The position numbers and the translations under genes were made by a program. From Chloroflexota bacterium (GTDB lineage Bacteria; Chloroflexota; Dehalococcoidia; JACPQK01), in assembly GCA_016190505.1 (NCBI GenBank), contig JACPQM010000059.1, forward strand, positions 1-42,245: DNA of 42,245 nt, in the 5' to 3' direction. Of the stretch, positions 7,807 to 14,972 are shown piece by piece. The notes beneath the pieces were generated by a model that was not told the DNA's origin, ran no database searches, and was given only the letters and a program-made list of their open reading frames with translations. Every line of letters begins with the position of its first letter. The first letter of the stretch is position 1.

Positions 7807-9035
7807 CGTTCTCGTCTGGACAACCAAAGGCGGGGGCGGGCCAGCCCCAGGGCCGCCACGATGGCAACGAAAGCCGTAGCGCCGATAGTCAGCGTGAGCG
7901 GTGCTCCCATCCGGCCGGCCAGTGCTCCCAGCGCCAGGCTTCCCAGCGGAGAGCCCGCAATCACCAGCGCCCTGACCCCCATGATGCGTCCTCTCATTTC
8001 CGGTGATGCTGTCAGGATGAGCAGGGTAGTGCTCATGTTCATGGCCAGAGATTGCCCTGCCCAGGCCAGCATCAGTAGCGCCAGCGAAAGCGCGTACCAG
8101 CCGGAAGCGGCGAACGGCAGCAGAAAAGCCGGCCAGAGGAGGAAACCAGCCATCATCAGGCTGGGCCGGCGGCCTATCAGGGCCAGCCCCAGGCTGCCTG
8201 CCAGGCTACCCAACCCGGCGCTTGACATAAGAAGGCCCAGACCTGCCGGTCCCACCCCCAGCACGTTGCGGGCAAACACGGGCAGCAGGGCATAAAGGAC
8301 AGGGAACCCCAGGACGTTGGCCACCAGGCACAGGAACAGGATGAGCCGGGCGCTCTGGTTCCGGCGGAGATGGCCAATCCCCTCCATGACATTGCGCCAG
8401 GCCGATTCTGCGGGTGCTGCCTGGTGCGTGGGGCGGACCATCAGCAGCACGACGATGGTGGCCACATAAAACAAGAGGACCAGGGCATAGCCCCCCGCCG
8501 GAGAGAACAGGGCGGCGAGGCTCCCGGCCAGAAATGGCCCCATGATGACCGTTATGTCCATGGCCACCCGGATAAGGGCTATGGCGTTGGCCAGGGCAGA
8601 GTGCCCCACCAGCTCGGCCACCAATGCATGCCGGGTGGGATAGTCCGAGGCGTGGGTGAGACCGCTGGCTGAGGCCAGCACGAAGATATGCCACACGGCG
8701 AGTCTGTCCATTAGCAGTAGAGACAACATGGCCGTGGCCTGGGCCACGTTTATGCCGTGGGTCAACACCAGCAGGCGGCGGCGATCGAGGCGGTCTGCCA
8801 GCAGACCTCCCAGCGGGCCCATGAGCCACCAGGCACTGCGCATCGCGGCTACTGCCCCCACCAGCAGAGGCGAGTTGGTGCGCTCCAGCACCAGCCAGCC
8901 CAGGAGCAAGGCCTCCATCCAGCTACTGGAGCTTATGAGGGTCGTGGCCACCCACAGCAGGCGGAATTCCCGGTGGCGGAGCAAAGAAAAGCTCTGCCCC
9001 CAGCGCTGCCAGGGAGCTACTGCAACTACCTCCAT
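7803..9035 (-). CDS. MFS transporter (EntS/MFS_3-like exporter)
   Basis: A 410-residue polytopic membrane protein of the major facilitator superfamily with about 12 hydrophobic segments. It begins with a short cytosolic lead and FSLLRHREFRLLWVATTLIS, the usual opening of the MFS_3 (enterobactin exporter EntS/DHA3) group. The loop 2-3 signature GGLLADRLDRRRLLVLTHG is clear, and HASDYPTRHALVAELV is typical of this group. These proteins export small molecules, siderophores or drugs by proton antiport. The substrate here is unknown. The ATG at 9035 is the best start. It is divergent from the homocitrate-synthase-like gene and convergent with the helicase pair, with which it shares a stop-codon palindrome. 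Confidence 0.88.
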   Translation of the reverse strand: MEVVAVAPWQRWGQSFSLLRHREFRLLWVATTLISSSSWMEALLLGWLVLERTNSPLLVGAVAAMRSAWWLMGPLGGLLADRLDRRRLLVLTHGINVAQATAMLSLLLMDRLAVWHIFVLASASGLTHASDYPTRHALVAELVGHSALANAIALIRVAMDITVIMGPFLAGSLAALFSPAGGYALVLLFYVATIVVLLMVRPTHQAAPAESAWRNVMEGIGHLRRNQSARLILFLCLVANVLGFPVLYALLPVFARNVLGVGPAGLGLLMSSAGLGSLAGSLGLALIGRRPSLMMAGFLLWPAFLLPFAASGWYALSLALLMLAWAGQSLAMNMSTTLLILTASPEMRGRIMGVRALVIAGSPLGSLALGALAGRMGAPLTLTIGATAFVAIVAALGLARPRLWLSRRER

Positions 9036-9098
9036 TGTCTCAGCGCTTCCGCGCTGGGACTATTCTATGCCAATCGGGGCACCCCCGTACCATAGCAC

Positions 9099-9127
9099 TT
9101 GCTACCTCAGGTGGGACATGGTATAAA
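9099..9127 (+). promoter_or_regulatory. Sigma70-like promoter
   Basis: TTGCTA (9099-9104), a 17-base spacer and TATAAA (9122-9127), with an extended -10 TGG directly before it. It lies about 30 bp ahead of the ribosome site for the gene at 9165 and points to it. Confidence 0.6.
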
Positions 9128-9164
9128 TAACCCAATACCAGGAGCCGACTACGAGGGGGAACGT

Positions 9165-10394
9165 ATGCCGGGGAAGATCCACTTTATTGATGTCACAAAT
9201 CGGGACGGTGTTCAGGCCGCCCGTGTGATCCTGTCCAAGTTTCAGAAGACTATGCTCAACTACCACTTGTCCAAGTTTGGGGTAGCTCGCTCCGAGGTTG
9301 GTTTCCCGTTCTTGAGCCATGAACAGAACTACATCAAGGGCAACCTGGAGCTGGCCAAGGAGGGGGTCTTCGGCAACATGATTCTGCAAGGTTGGTGCCG
9401 GGGCATACCCCAGGACGTGGAGCAGTCCTTGCCCGCGGGTATGGAGCATCTGAACCTCTCGGTCTCTGTCTCCGACCAGATGATTACCCACAAGTACAGC
9501 GGCCGGCGGGCCCGTGACCAGGTGGTGCGCGACATGGTGGCGGGCGTGGCCATGGCCCGGGAGGCGGGGATCAAAACCATCGGTGTAAACGCCGAAGACG
9601 CCTCGCGCACGGACATGGAGTTCCTGGTGGAGTTCACGCTGGCGGCCAAAGAGGCTGGGGCGGAGCGCCTCCGTTATTGTGACACCCTCGGTTGTGATAC
9701 GCCGCAGACGATATATGAGCGCATGCACACCCTTACCCAGCGCAGCGACATGGACATGGAGCTCCACGCTCACAATGACCTGGGCCTGGCGGTGGCCAAC
9801 TCCGTGGCCGGAGCTCAAGGGGTAATGGATGCGGGCAGGGATGCCTACATTAACACCACAGTCAACGGCATTGGCGAGCGCGCCGGCCAGGCGGACCTGG
9901 TGACCACCGTGCTGGCCATACGCTTTGGGCAGGGCATGAAGAAGTACGAGATAGGCGATCCGGTTGACCTCAAGACGAGTTGGAAGCTGGCCAAGTACGT
10001 TTCCTACGCCTTCCAGTTGCCTATCCCCATGAACCAGCCCGGAGTGGGTGCCAATGCCTTCGCCCACGAGTCCGGCATCCACGCCGACGGCACGTTGAAA
10101 GACCGCTACAACTACGAGCTTTATGACTTTGAGCTGCTGGGCCGGGGGGAGGACGACTGCATCCCGACTGGTCGGGTGATCACCACCGGCGAGTACGGCG
10201 GCGTCGCCGGGTTCAAGCATGTGTACGAGCAGTTCGGCATGCCCATGACCGACGGACAGGAGACCCTGGACATCTTCACCCTGGTACAGCACGCCAACAT
10301 TGCGAACCAGGTCCCGCTCACCGACGACGAGCTCCGGTTTATTGCGAGGCACCCGAAGGCGGTGCGTACCATACTGACGTTGGTGCCCGCCTAA
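9165..10394 (+). CDS. Homocitrate synthase / isopropylmalate synthase family protein
   Basis: A 409-residue member of the DRE-TIM metallolyase (pyruvate carboxyltransferase) family, which condenses acetyl-CoA with a 2-oxo acid. It opens with IHFIDVTNRDGVQAARV (an FIDVTNRDGVQ version of the usual DxTxRDGxQ). It shows ELHAHNDLGLAVANS (the HxH metal ligands), NGIGERAGQADL (NxxGERxGxxxL) and ANAFAHESGIHADG (the lid-like HESGIH). The C-terminus is short and lacks the LeuA allosteric domain. That points to the homocitrate synthase/NifV/AksA side of the family rather than leucine biosynthesis. The ATG at 9165 has a GAGGGGGA site. The substrate is unproven: 2-oxoglutarate (homocitrate, lysine or a cofactor) is the leading idea. 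A GTAGGGGCG palindrome starts four bases after the stop. Confidence 0.82.
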   Translation: MPGKIHFIDVTNRDGVQAARVILSKFQKTMLNYHLSKFGVARSEVGFPFLSHEQNYIKGNLELAKEGVFGNMILQGWCRGIPQDVEQSLPAGMEHLNLSVSVSDQMITHKYSGRRARDQVVRDMVAGVAMAREAGIKTIGVNAEDASRTDMEFLVEFTLAAKEAGAERLRYCDTLGCDTPQTIYERMHTLTQRSDMDMELHAHNDLGLAVANSVAGAQGVMDAGRDAYINTTVNGIGERAGQADLVTTVLAIRFGQGMKKYEIGDPVDLKTSWKLAKYVSYAFQLPIPMNQPGVGANAFAHESGIHADGTLKDRYNYELYDFELLGRGEDDCIPTGRVITTGEYGGVAGFKHVYEQFGMPMTDGQETLDIFTLVQHANIANQVPLTDDELRFIARHPKAVRTILTLVPA

Positions 10395-10397
10395 CCT

Positions 10398-10426
10398 GTA
10401 GGGGCGACCCACCGGGTCGCCTCTAC
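10398..10426. repeat. GTAGGGGCG palindrome
   Basis: GTAGGGGCGACCC, a three-base loop and GGGTCGCCTCTAC, directly after the homocitrate-synthase-like gene. It is a likely terminator and a member of the window-wide repeat family. Confidence 0.8.
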
Positions 10427-10527
10427 CATTGTGTCGCCGTGGCCTGCGCGAGGGGCCCTCGCCCTTTCCTGAGCCCCGGGCGGCTCCTCCAGCCCTTCCG
10501 GTGATACACTGGACGTGGGAACAGGCG

Positions 10528-11238
10528 ATGGACCTCCCCAAGGGGAAGCAACTCGGCTACTTCGTAGAGCGGGTCAACCGGTTCACGGTACAGGTGTCTC
10601 TGGACGGACAGCAGGTGAGGGCACATCTGGCTAACTCGGGCCGGCTCAGGGAGCTGCTCACACCTGGTCGGCCCCTGTACCTGGTGCCGCGCTCAGGTCC
10701 CGGCCGGCGGACCCATTACGATGTGGCCTTGGCCCAAGTGGGCGATGTACTCGTATCCATGGACGCCCGGCTGCCGTCCAAGCTGGTACAGGAGGCGCTG
10801 TCCGTGAGGGCGTTGCCCCCGTTCTTGGAATACACTATCGTTCACCCCGAGTTCCGCTACGGCCATAGCCGCCTGGATTTCTTGCTGGAGGGTCGTACGC
10901 CGCGCTGCCTGCTGGAGGTGAAATCGGTGACGCTCGTTCAGGGGGGCCGGGCGCTGTTTCCGGACGGGCCCACCGCCCGGGGCCGGCGCCATCTCGAGGA
11001 GCTGGCGCGTGCCTGCGCCGAGGGCTGGCGGGCCGCCGTCGTGTTCATGGTCCAGCGCCCGGACGCCATCGCTTTCGGCCCTAATGATAGCACCGACCCT
11101 GAGTTCGGGCAGGTGCTACGCCGGGTGGCCCGGCAAGGCGTTGAGGTGTACTCCTATCGCTGTCGCGTGGCGCTGGATTGGATTCAAGCTGCGGAGGAGA
11201 TACCGGTAATGCTGGACGAGGTGGCCCATGTCGGTTAG
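10528..11238 (+). CDS. sfsA: SfsA family DNA-binding/nuclease-like protein
   Basis: A 236-residue homologue of SfsA, named for sugar fermentation stimulation in E. coli. The family has an N-terminal OB-like part and a C-terminal PD-(D/E)xK nuclease-like fold. Visible here are FVERVNRFTVQVSLDG, AHLANSGRLRELL (compare the usual CPNTGRM), HYDVALAQVG, RYGHSRLDFLLEG, CLLEVKSVTLVQGG (the E-x-K core), ALFPDGPTARGRRHLEEL and AAVVFMVQRPDA. I chose the ATG at 10528. A GTG at 10501 would add nine residues. The start of the next gene overlaps its end by 11 bp. The physiological role of the family is unsettled. Confidence 0.92.
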   Translation: MDLPKGKQLGYFVERVNRFTVQVSLDGQQVRAHLANSGRLRELLTPGRPLYLVPRSGPGRRTHYDVALAQVGDVLVSMDARLPSKLVQEALSVRALPPFLEYTIVHPEFRYGHSRLDFLLEGRTPRCLLEVKSVTLVQGGRALFPDGPTARGRRHLEELARACAEGWRAAVVFMVQRPDAIAFGPNDSTDPEFGQVLRRVARQGVEVYSYRCRVALDWIQAAEEIPVMLDEVAHVG

Positions 11239-11824
11239 GGTCCTGGGCATCGGCGGTAGCCACCGGGTGGGCAATGCCGATGCCCTGCTGTCGCGGGCCA
11301 TGGAGGGTGTGGCCTGTCGGGGCGTGGAGGTCGAGCTCGTGTTGTTGCGCCATCTGCGCATCGAGGTATGCGGCATGTGCGACGAGCACTGCAACCGCAC
11401 CGGCACTTGCCCGCTCAACGACGGCATGCAGGGGTTGTATGGCAAGCTGCGGCAGGCCAACGGCCTCATCCTGGCCTCGCCCATCTACTTCCGCAGCGTC
11501 TCGGCCCAGACCAAGCTCATGGTGGACCGCTGCCAGACACTGTGGGCCACCAAGCACTTGCTGCACCGCCCGGTATCCGATGCGCCCACGCCCCGGCCGG
11601 GCGTCTTTATCGCCGTGTCCAATCAGGAGAAGCCCCAGGAGTACCCCGGGGCGTTGACCGTGGTGAAGTCGTTCTTCGCTACGCTGGACTTCGATTACGC
11701 TGGCGAGCTCCTGGTTGGTGGCATGGACTGGGCGGGCGAGGTGCAAGGGCATCCGGACCAACTGGAGCGGGCTTTCAAGCTGGGGGTGGAGCTGGCCCGC
11801 TTGGCGCAGCAGAGCGCTGGCTAG
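11228..11824 (+). CDS. Flavodoxin-like NAD(P)H-dependent FMN reductase / iron-sulfur flavoprotein-like
   Basis: A 198-residue flavodoxin-fold protein. It begins VRVLGIGGSHRVGNADALL, the phosphate-binding loop of NADPH-dependent FMN reductases, and has LILASPIYFRSVSAQTKLMVDR, here ILASPIYFRSVSAQ plus KLMVDR, the FMN-contact helix. Between them is a cysteine cluster, CGMCDEHCNRTGTCPLND (residues about 50-67), like that of iron-sulfur flavoproteins, which bind a 4Fe-4S cluster. The enzyme probably moves electrons from NAD(P)H to flavin or quinone acceptors in the cytosol. It overlaps sfsA by 11 bp. Its stop TAG and that of the opposing gene share the palindromic tetranucleotide CTAG (11821-11824), with no room for a terminator. 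Confidence 0.85.
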   Translation: MSVRVLGIGGSHRVGNADALLSRAMEGVACRGVEVELVLLRHLRIEVCGMCDEHCNRTGTCPLNDGMQGLYGKLRQANGLILASPIYFRSVSAQTKLMVDRCQTLWATKHLLHRPVSDAPTPRPGVFIAVSNQEKPQEYPGALTVVKSFFATLDFDYAGELLVGGMDWAGEVQGHPDQLERAFKLGVELARLAQQSAG

Positions 11825-12183
11825 GTTCTAGACGATGGTGACCATTCAACCGTAATCGTCATGTTGGCCGTACCCTTGCCGTCTGCTAGAAAGGGGATCC
11901 CCGCCGAGCCTTCTACCCCGATGGCAAACTCCAACACAACCTTGCTGGGGCGAATGGCAGATCCCAGTGCTTGATACCGCTCTATGACTTGCTGGGTGCG
12001 TTCGGAGATGAACTCGGACAGTGCTCGGAACCTTTCGACCACCTGCTGACCGGTCGGCAACCCAGCCGCTGCAAAGCCTGGCTGGGCAGCGACTTGTTCG
12101 GGGCGCAACCGCATTTCTCTGTCTGCCTGCGCATAAACCTTTTGCCCGCCAGAAAGCTCGATTTCCACTAGATCAGAAGCCAT
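11821..12183 (-). CDS. Trypsin-co-occurring domain 1 (TRYPCO1, CU044_2847-like) protein
   Basis: A 120-residue protein with the layout of the TRYPCO1/CU044_2847 family. There is an N-terminal beta segment (DLVEIELSGGQKVYAQAD), a helical middle (residues about 40-75, QQVVERFRALSEFISERTQQ) and a C-terminal beta part, KVVLEFAIGVEGSAG then ANMTITVEW. That C-terminal block (E-F-G/A-x-K/G-x-x-x-x-A/S-G ... V-x-W) is the family hallmark as I recall it. Aravind and colleagues described such domains as partners of trypsin-like peptidases and effector-associated domains in bacterial conflict systems. The ATG at 12183 has a strong CAGGAGGT site. It is divergent from the small protein and caspase-like protease at 12223-13159, with only about 40 bp between starts. 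Base composition is less GC-rich than in the neighbours. Exact function unknown; a sensor, adaptor or inhibitor for the protease is plausible. Confidence 0.7.
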   Translation of the reverse strand: MASDLVEIELSGGQKVYAQADREMRLRPEQVAAQPGFAAAGLPTGQQVVERFRALSEFISERTQQVIERYQALGSAIRPSKVVLEFAIGVEGSAGIPFLADGKGTANMTITVEWSPSSRT

Positions 12184-12222
12184 GTTGACACCTCCTGTTC
12201 AGCGTGGTAGCATTTGGCTAAG

Positions 12223-12486
12223 ATGATAGCGAGTAGGGGGGATTTTGACAAGCTGGTCACGGAGGCCCTAATCAACTGGGCGAAGAATCACCCCTACCCT
12301 GATGACTTTGTGTTGTTCTTGGCGGACGGTAAGGCTCTCACGCCTCGCCAACTCGCACGCGAAGTGGAGCAGCGTACCCCCTTTGGCATCAAGCAGCTAG
12401 AGGTGCTCAGGCACTTTGCTGAAGCGGAGAAGCTTGACGCGCAAGCCCTGATACGGATGTTCACAGTTGTAGCTGTTTCAGTTTAG
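12223..12486 (+). CDS. Small uncharacterised helical protein beside caspase-like protease
   Basis: An 87-residue protein I do not recognise. The predicted content is mostly helical: DFDKLVTEALINWAKNH, then a short turn DDFVLFLADG, and then LTPRQLAREVEQRTPFG and KQLEVLRHFAEAEKL. The size and helical make-up would suit an effector-associated or adaptor domain. I used the ATG at 12223; a TTG at 12214 in the same frame is possible, and neither has a strong ribosome site. The gene is 25 bp upstream of the caspase-like protease and divergent from the TRYPCO1 gene, so it probably belongs to the same functional module. Confidence 0.6.
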   Translation: MIASRGDFDKLVTEALINWAKNHPYPDDFVLFLADGKALTPRQLAREVEQRTPFGIKQLEVLRHFAEAEKLDAQALIRMFTVVAVSV

Positions 12487-12511
12487 CCTTTCCTCAGCGA
12501 TCTGTTGCTCG

Positions 12512-13159
12512 ATGGCCTACCTGCTCCTAGTTCGTCCTTTCTATGACGGGGTGACTCAGGCTTTACATACCTGGGCTAATATCGTCGTACAGACCGTATT
12601 GTCTAGCGGGGCACACACGTGTACTGACTTGTCTAAAGGCATGGCGACCCGCGCAAATACCGAGACGTACCTCCAGCAAGGCACGAATTGCTTGGCCTTC
12701 TACGGGCATGGCGGCGCCGACAGGCTATTCGCCCAGGATGGTCGTCAGGGAACACCAGCGGCCGTGGACACACGTAACCACAGCCTGCTCAAGGATAAGG
12801 TGATATGCGCCGTGGCGTGCGATTCGGCTCGTACCCTGGGCCCAGAGGCTGTTACGCAGCAAAGGGCACGAGCGTATATAGGCTACAATGACCTCCTTGG
12901 GATAGTTTGGGGAGGACCAGAGCTTTGGTTTCAGCACGCTGCCAACGCCGCCATCCTGTTTCTGCTGACTTGGACACCTGGGCCAAGGGCCACGTGTAGC
13001 GCCGCCGTCAGCTTCGCGACGCTCGCGTATGACTCGGGGATCCAGTACTATTCACGTGGCGCGGGAGTCGGACACCTTAACTACGCCCTGGCTGCTGCAT
13101 GGCTCCGCTGGAACCGAGACAGCCTGAAGTTGCTCGGCGACCCTGACGCGACCTTGTGA
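12512..13159 (+). CDS. Caspase/gingipain-like (clan CD) cysteine protease, putative
   Basis: A 215-residue protein with the two hallmarks of clan CD peptidases (caspase, CHAT and C25 gingipain types). One is a strand ending in the catalytic His, CLAFYGHGGADRLF (His66). The other is a following strand ending in the catalytic Cys, KVICAVACDSARTLG (Cys103). ARAYIGYNDLLGIVW after it resembles the C25/CHAT loop that shapes the specificity pocket. There is no signal peptide or membrane segment, so it should act in the cytosol. The start is ATG at 12512. Its stop overlaps the start of the endonuclease III-like gene by 4 bp (GTGA). Together with the TRYPCO1 gene and the small protein it looks like a compact protease-effector module. 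Its target and activator are unknown. Confidence 0.68.
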   Translation: MAYLLLVRPFYDGVTQALHTWANIVVQTVLSSGAHTCTDLSKGMATRANTETYLQQGTNCLAFYGHGGADRLFAQDGRQGTPAAVDTRNHSLLKDKVICAVACDSARTLGPEAVTQQRARAYIGYNDLLGIVWGGPELWFQHAANAAILFLLTWTPGPRATCSAAVSFATLAYDSGIQYYSRGAGVGHLNYALAAAWLRWNRDSLKLLGDPDATL

Positions 13160-13878
13160 ACAACGGATCCTGTTCTGCGGCCGCCGCCGAACTTGGCGAG
13201 CGGCTACTGGACGTCTATCAGCGCCTGTATGCCTTCTACGGGCCTCAGCACTGGTGGCCGGGCGACACGCCGTTTGAGGTCATCATCGGCGCCATCCTCA
13301 CCCAGTCGGCAGCCTGGGTGAACGTGGAGAAGGCCATCAACAACTTGAAAGCTGCCGGTGCCCTCACCCCCACCGCCTTGCGGGCGATCTCCCTGGAGGA
13401 GTTGGCCAGCCTGGTCTATCCTTCCGGCTACTACCGGGCCAAGGCGCGAAAAGTGAAGGCCTTCGTCCAGTATCTGGGCGAGCGCTATAGCGACAGCCTG
13501 GACGCCCTGTTCCAGGGCGAGGTAGCCTCGCTGCGCCGGGAGCTGCTCTCGGTCTATGGCATCGGGGAGGAGACCGCGGACTCGATCCTGCTCTACGCCG
13601 GGGGCAAGCCGGTGTTCGTGGTGGACGCCTACACCCGGCGCATCATGTCCCGCCTGGGGCTGTCGCCGCCACAGGACACATATGCGCACTACCAGGCCAT
13701 GTTCCACGACAATCTGCCGCCTGACCCGGGGCTGTTCAACGAGTACCACGCCCTGCTGGTCCAGCATGGCAAAACGCGTTGCCACCGCCGCGACCCGCTG
13801 AGCGGAGGATGTCCCCTGCGCGATATGTGCTTGTACGCCGCCAGGCTGATTGCCCCCCGGGGACCCTCCAGCGGCTGA
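13156..13878 (+). CDS. Endonuclease III-like HhH-GPD DNA glycosylase (COG2231 type)
   Basis: A 240-residue HhH-GPD protein. It has FEVIIGAILTQSAAWVNVEKA (the IIGAxLxQ helix), the hairpin SVYGIGEETADSILLYAGG (near residue 135) and the catalytic Asp in VFVVDAYTRR. The Nth catalytic Lys position is Glu here (GIGEETAD), as expected for a monofunctional glycosylase, and the overall form resembles 3-methyladenine glycosylase MagIII/COG2231. The C-terminal iron-sulfur motif should be C-x6-C-x2-C-x5-C. It reads Cys209-x6-Ser216-x2-Cys219-x5-Cys225, because one codon is AGC instead of TGC. A 4-bp GTGA overlap couples it to the caspase-like gene. It probably removes alkylated bases in base-excision repair. 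Whether the cluster still forms is uncertain. Confidence 0.85.
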   Translation: MNNGSCSAAAAELGERLLDVYQRLYAFYGPQHWWPGDTPFEVIIGAILTQSAAWVNVEKAINNLKAAGALTPTALRAISLEELASLVYPSGYYRAKARKVKAFVQYLGERYSDSLDALFQGEVASLRRELLSVYGIGEETADSILLYAGGKPVFVVDAYTRRIMSRLGLSPPQDTYAHYQAMFHDNLPPDPGLFNEYHALLVQHGKTRCHRRDPLSGGCPLRDMCLYAARLIAPRGPSSG

Positions 13879-13891
13879 GGGCCGACCGCCC

Positions 13892-14482
13892 CTACTGGCC
13901 TGGCCCCGCGGCGAAGTTGGTGACCGTCGCCAACTGCGAGTCGAGCTGGTCGGGCGTCTCCGGGCCGTAGCTGACGAGGATTCTGTCTCCCTGTCTGGTC
14001 TCGTGCTGGTGGAAGCGCGCGCTCTGTGTGCCATTGACCAGCATCTTGAGGGTGTTCTGCCCGTCGTTGCAGTAACGCTCGCCGATCTCCAGGATGAAGC
14101 ACTGGTCGTTGAAAGTTATGCCCATGGACTCGAAAAAGAGGCCCAAGGTCGCTCCAGTGGCGTGGGTGTGGATCATGTCGCCGTTGCCGGCCTCCATGTG
14201 GATGTAGTCGCTGCGCAACTGGTACTTGGGCTGGGAGAAGTCCACGGGTTTGCCCAGGAGGTATACCTTGAGGTCCTGGTGGGTGTGAACAGACCCAGGT
14301 GCACCCAGCCCGCCCCCGCCCCACAGCCCGAAGATGCGGGCCAGCGCTCCACCGAGAGCCAATACCAGCACCACCAGTAGAAGCACCAGCCCAGCATTGA
14401 CCAGGAGGTTGGACACTCGGTGCCTGCCGGAGGCCTTTCTCCGCTTCTTTCCCGTGGGACGCGCCATCGTGTTATTCACCAT
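13892..14482 (-). CDS. Membrane-anchored His-rich extracytoplasmic protein
   Basis: A 196-residue protein with a basic N-terminus (GKKRRKASGRHR), one transmembrane helix (LLVNAGLVLLLVVLVLALGG, residues about 26-45), a Gly-rich linker, and an exported domain. That domain has regular His clusters: SVHTHQDLKVYLLGKPVDF, then DYIHMEAGNGDMIHTHATG, and RFHQHETRQGD near the end. I recall similar proteins in Chloroflexota and archaea, often annotated hypothetical or disulfide-isomerase-associated. The His pairs suggest metal binding, but no function is established. Two Cys (CFILEIGERYC) could form a disulfide. The start is ATG at 14482, with a second ATG at 14467. It is divergent from the ModE-type regulator 63 bp away. 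Confidence 0.7.
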   Translation of the reverse strand: MVNNTMARPTGKKRRKASGRHRVSNLLVNAGLVLLLVVLVLALGGALARIFGLWGGGGLGAPGSVHTHQDLKVYLLGKPVDFSQPKYQLRSDYIHMEAGNGDMIHTHATGATLGLFFESMGITFNDQCFILEIGERYCNDGQNTLKMLVNGTQSARFHQHETRQGDRILVSYGPETPDQLDSQLATVTNFAAGPGQ

Positions 14483-14551
14483 ACACCGCCTGCGTTGGGG
14501 TAGTCAACCACCTGTTGGAACGGCTTTCAGGGGGGCGTAGAATAGGTGGCT

Positions 14552-14896
14552 ATGAGGCCGCGTTCGAAGTTCTGGCTGGAGGTGGGCGGAGAGCTGGTGC
14601 TCAGTGATTGGCGGGCCGAGCTTCTGGAGGCGGTGGCCGAGGCTGGCTCGGTGGCGTCGGCGGCTGCCCGGCTTCACGTCTCGTACCGGGTGGCATGGGG
14701 GAAAATCAAGCAGATGGAAAAGCGGCTGGGCGTGCGGCTGGTGGTCAGCCAGCGGGGTGGCCGGGGTGGTGGCCTTACCGAGCTCACGCCCGAAGCCAGG
14801 GACCTGGTTGGCAGCTACCGCAAGTTCAAGGCCGGCCTGCCGGAGCAGGTGGATGAGCGCTTCCGGGAGGCATTTGGCCCGCAGGAGTCGCGTTAG
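14552..14896 (+). CDS. ModE-type winged-helix regulator (single domain)
   Basis: A 114-residue protein equivalent to the N-terminal DNA-binding domain of ModE. It shows SDWRAELLEAVAEAGSVASA then AARLHVSYRVAWGKIKQMEK, the LysR-like helix-turn-helix, and then LGVRLVVSQRGGRGGG with LTPEARDLVGSYRKF, the wing and dimerisation helix. The C-terminal molybdate-binding Mop domains of E. coli ModE are absent, as in many single-domain ModE proteins. Such regulators control molybdate or tungstate uptake and cofactor genes. The matching transport operon is 6 kb away at 20730-24724 and has candidate operator half-sites. The ATG at 14552 is chosen; a GTG at 14546 also fits. A strong hairpin follows the gene. 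Confidence 0.88.
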   Translation: MRPRSKFWLEVGGELVLSDWRAELLEAVAEAGSVASAAARLHVSYRVAWGKIKQMEKRLGVRLVVSQRGGRGGGLTELTPEARDLVGSYRKFKAGLPEQVDERFREAFGPQESR

Positions 14897-14902
14897 AAAG
14901 CA

Positions 14903-14930
14903 GGGGCGCCCCGAACCATCGGGGCGCCCC
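14903..14930 (+). terminator. Strong hairpin terminator
   Basis: A perfect 12-bp stem (GGGGCGCCCCGA and its complement) with a four-base ACCA loop follows the ModE-type gene by seven bases. Only TT follows, so it may need Rho or act simply as a strong hairpin. It could serve both strands, because the giant FN3 gene converges from the other side. Confidence 0.75.
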
Positions 14931-14948
14931 TTATCACATGCCGGCGGA

Positions 14949-14972
14949 GGGCGCGATGAATCGCGCCCCTAC
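14949..14972. repeat. GTAGGGGCG palindrome at a gene 3' end
   Basis: The inverted repeat reads GTAGGGGCGCGATTC on the minus strand and its complement. The TAG (14969-14971, minus strand) is the stop codon of the FN3-repeat protein. Confidence 0.8.

Noticed and set aside
9102-10541. Long minus-strand frame opposite the homocitrate-synthase-like gene (479 codons)
   Set aside because: It is an antisense shadow of a clearly coding gene in GC-rich DNA; the translation is rich in His/Gly/Val with no domains.
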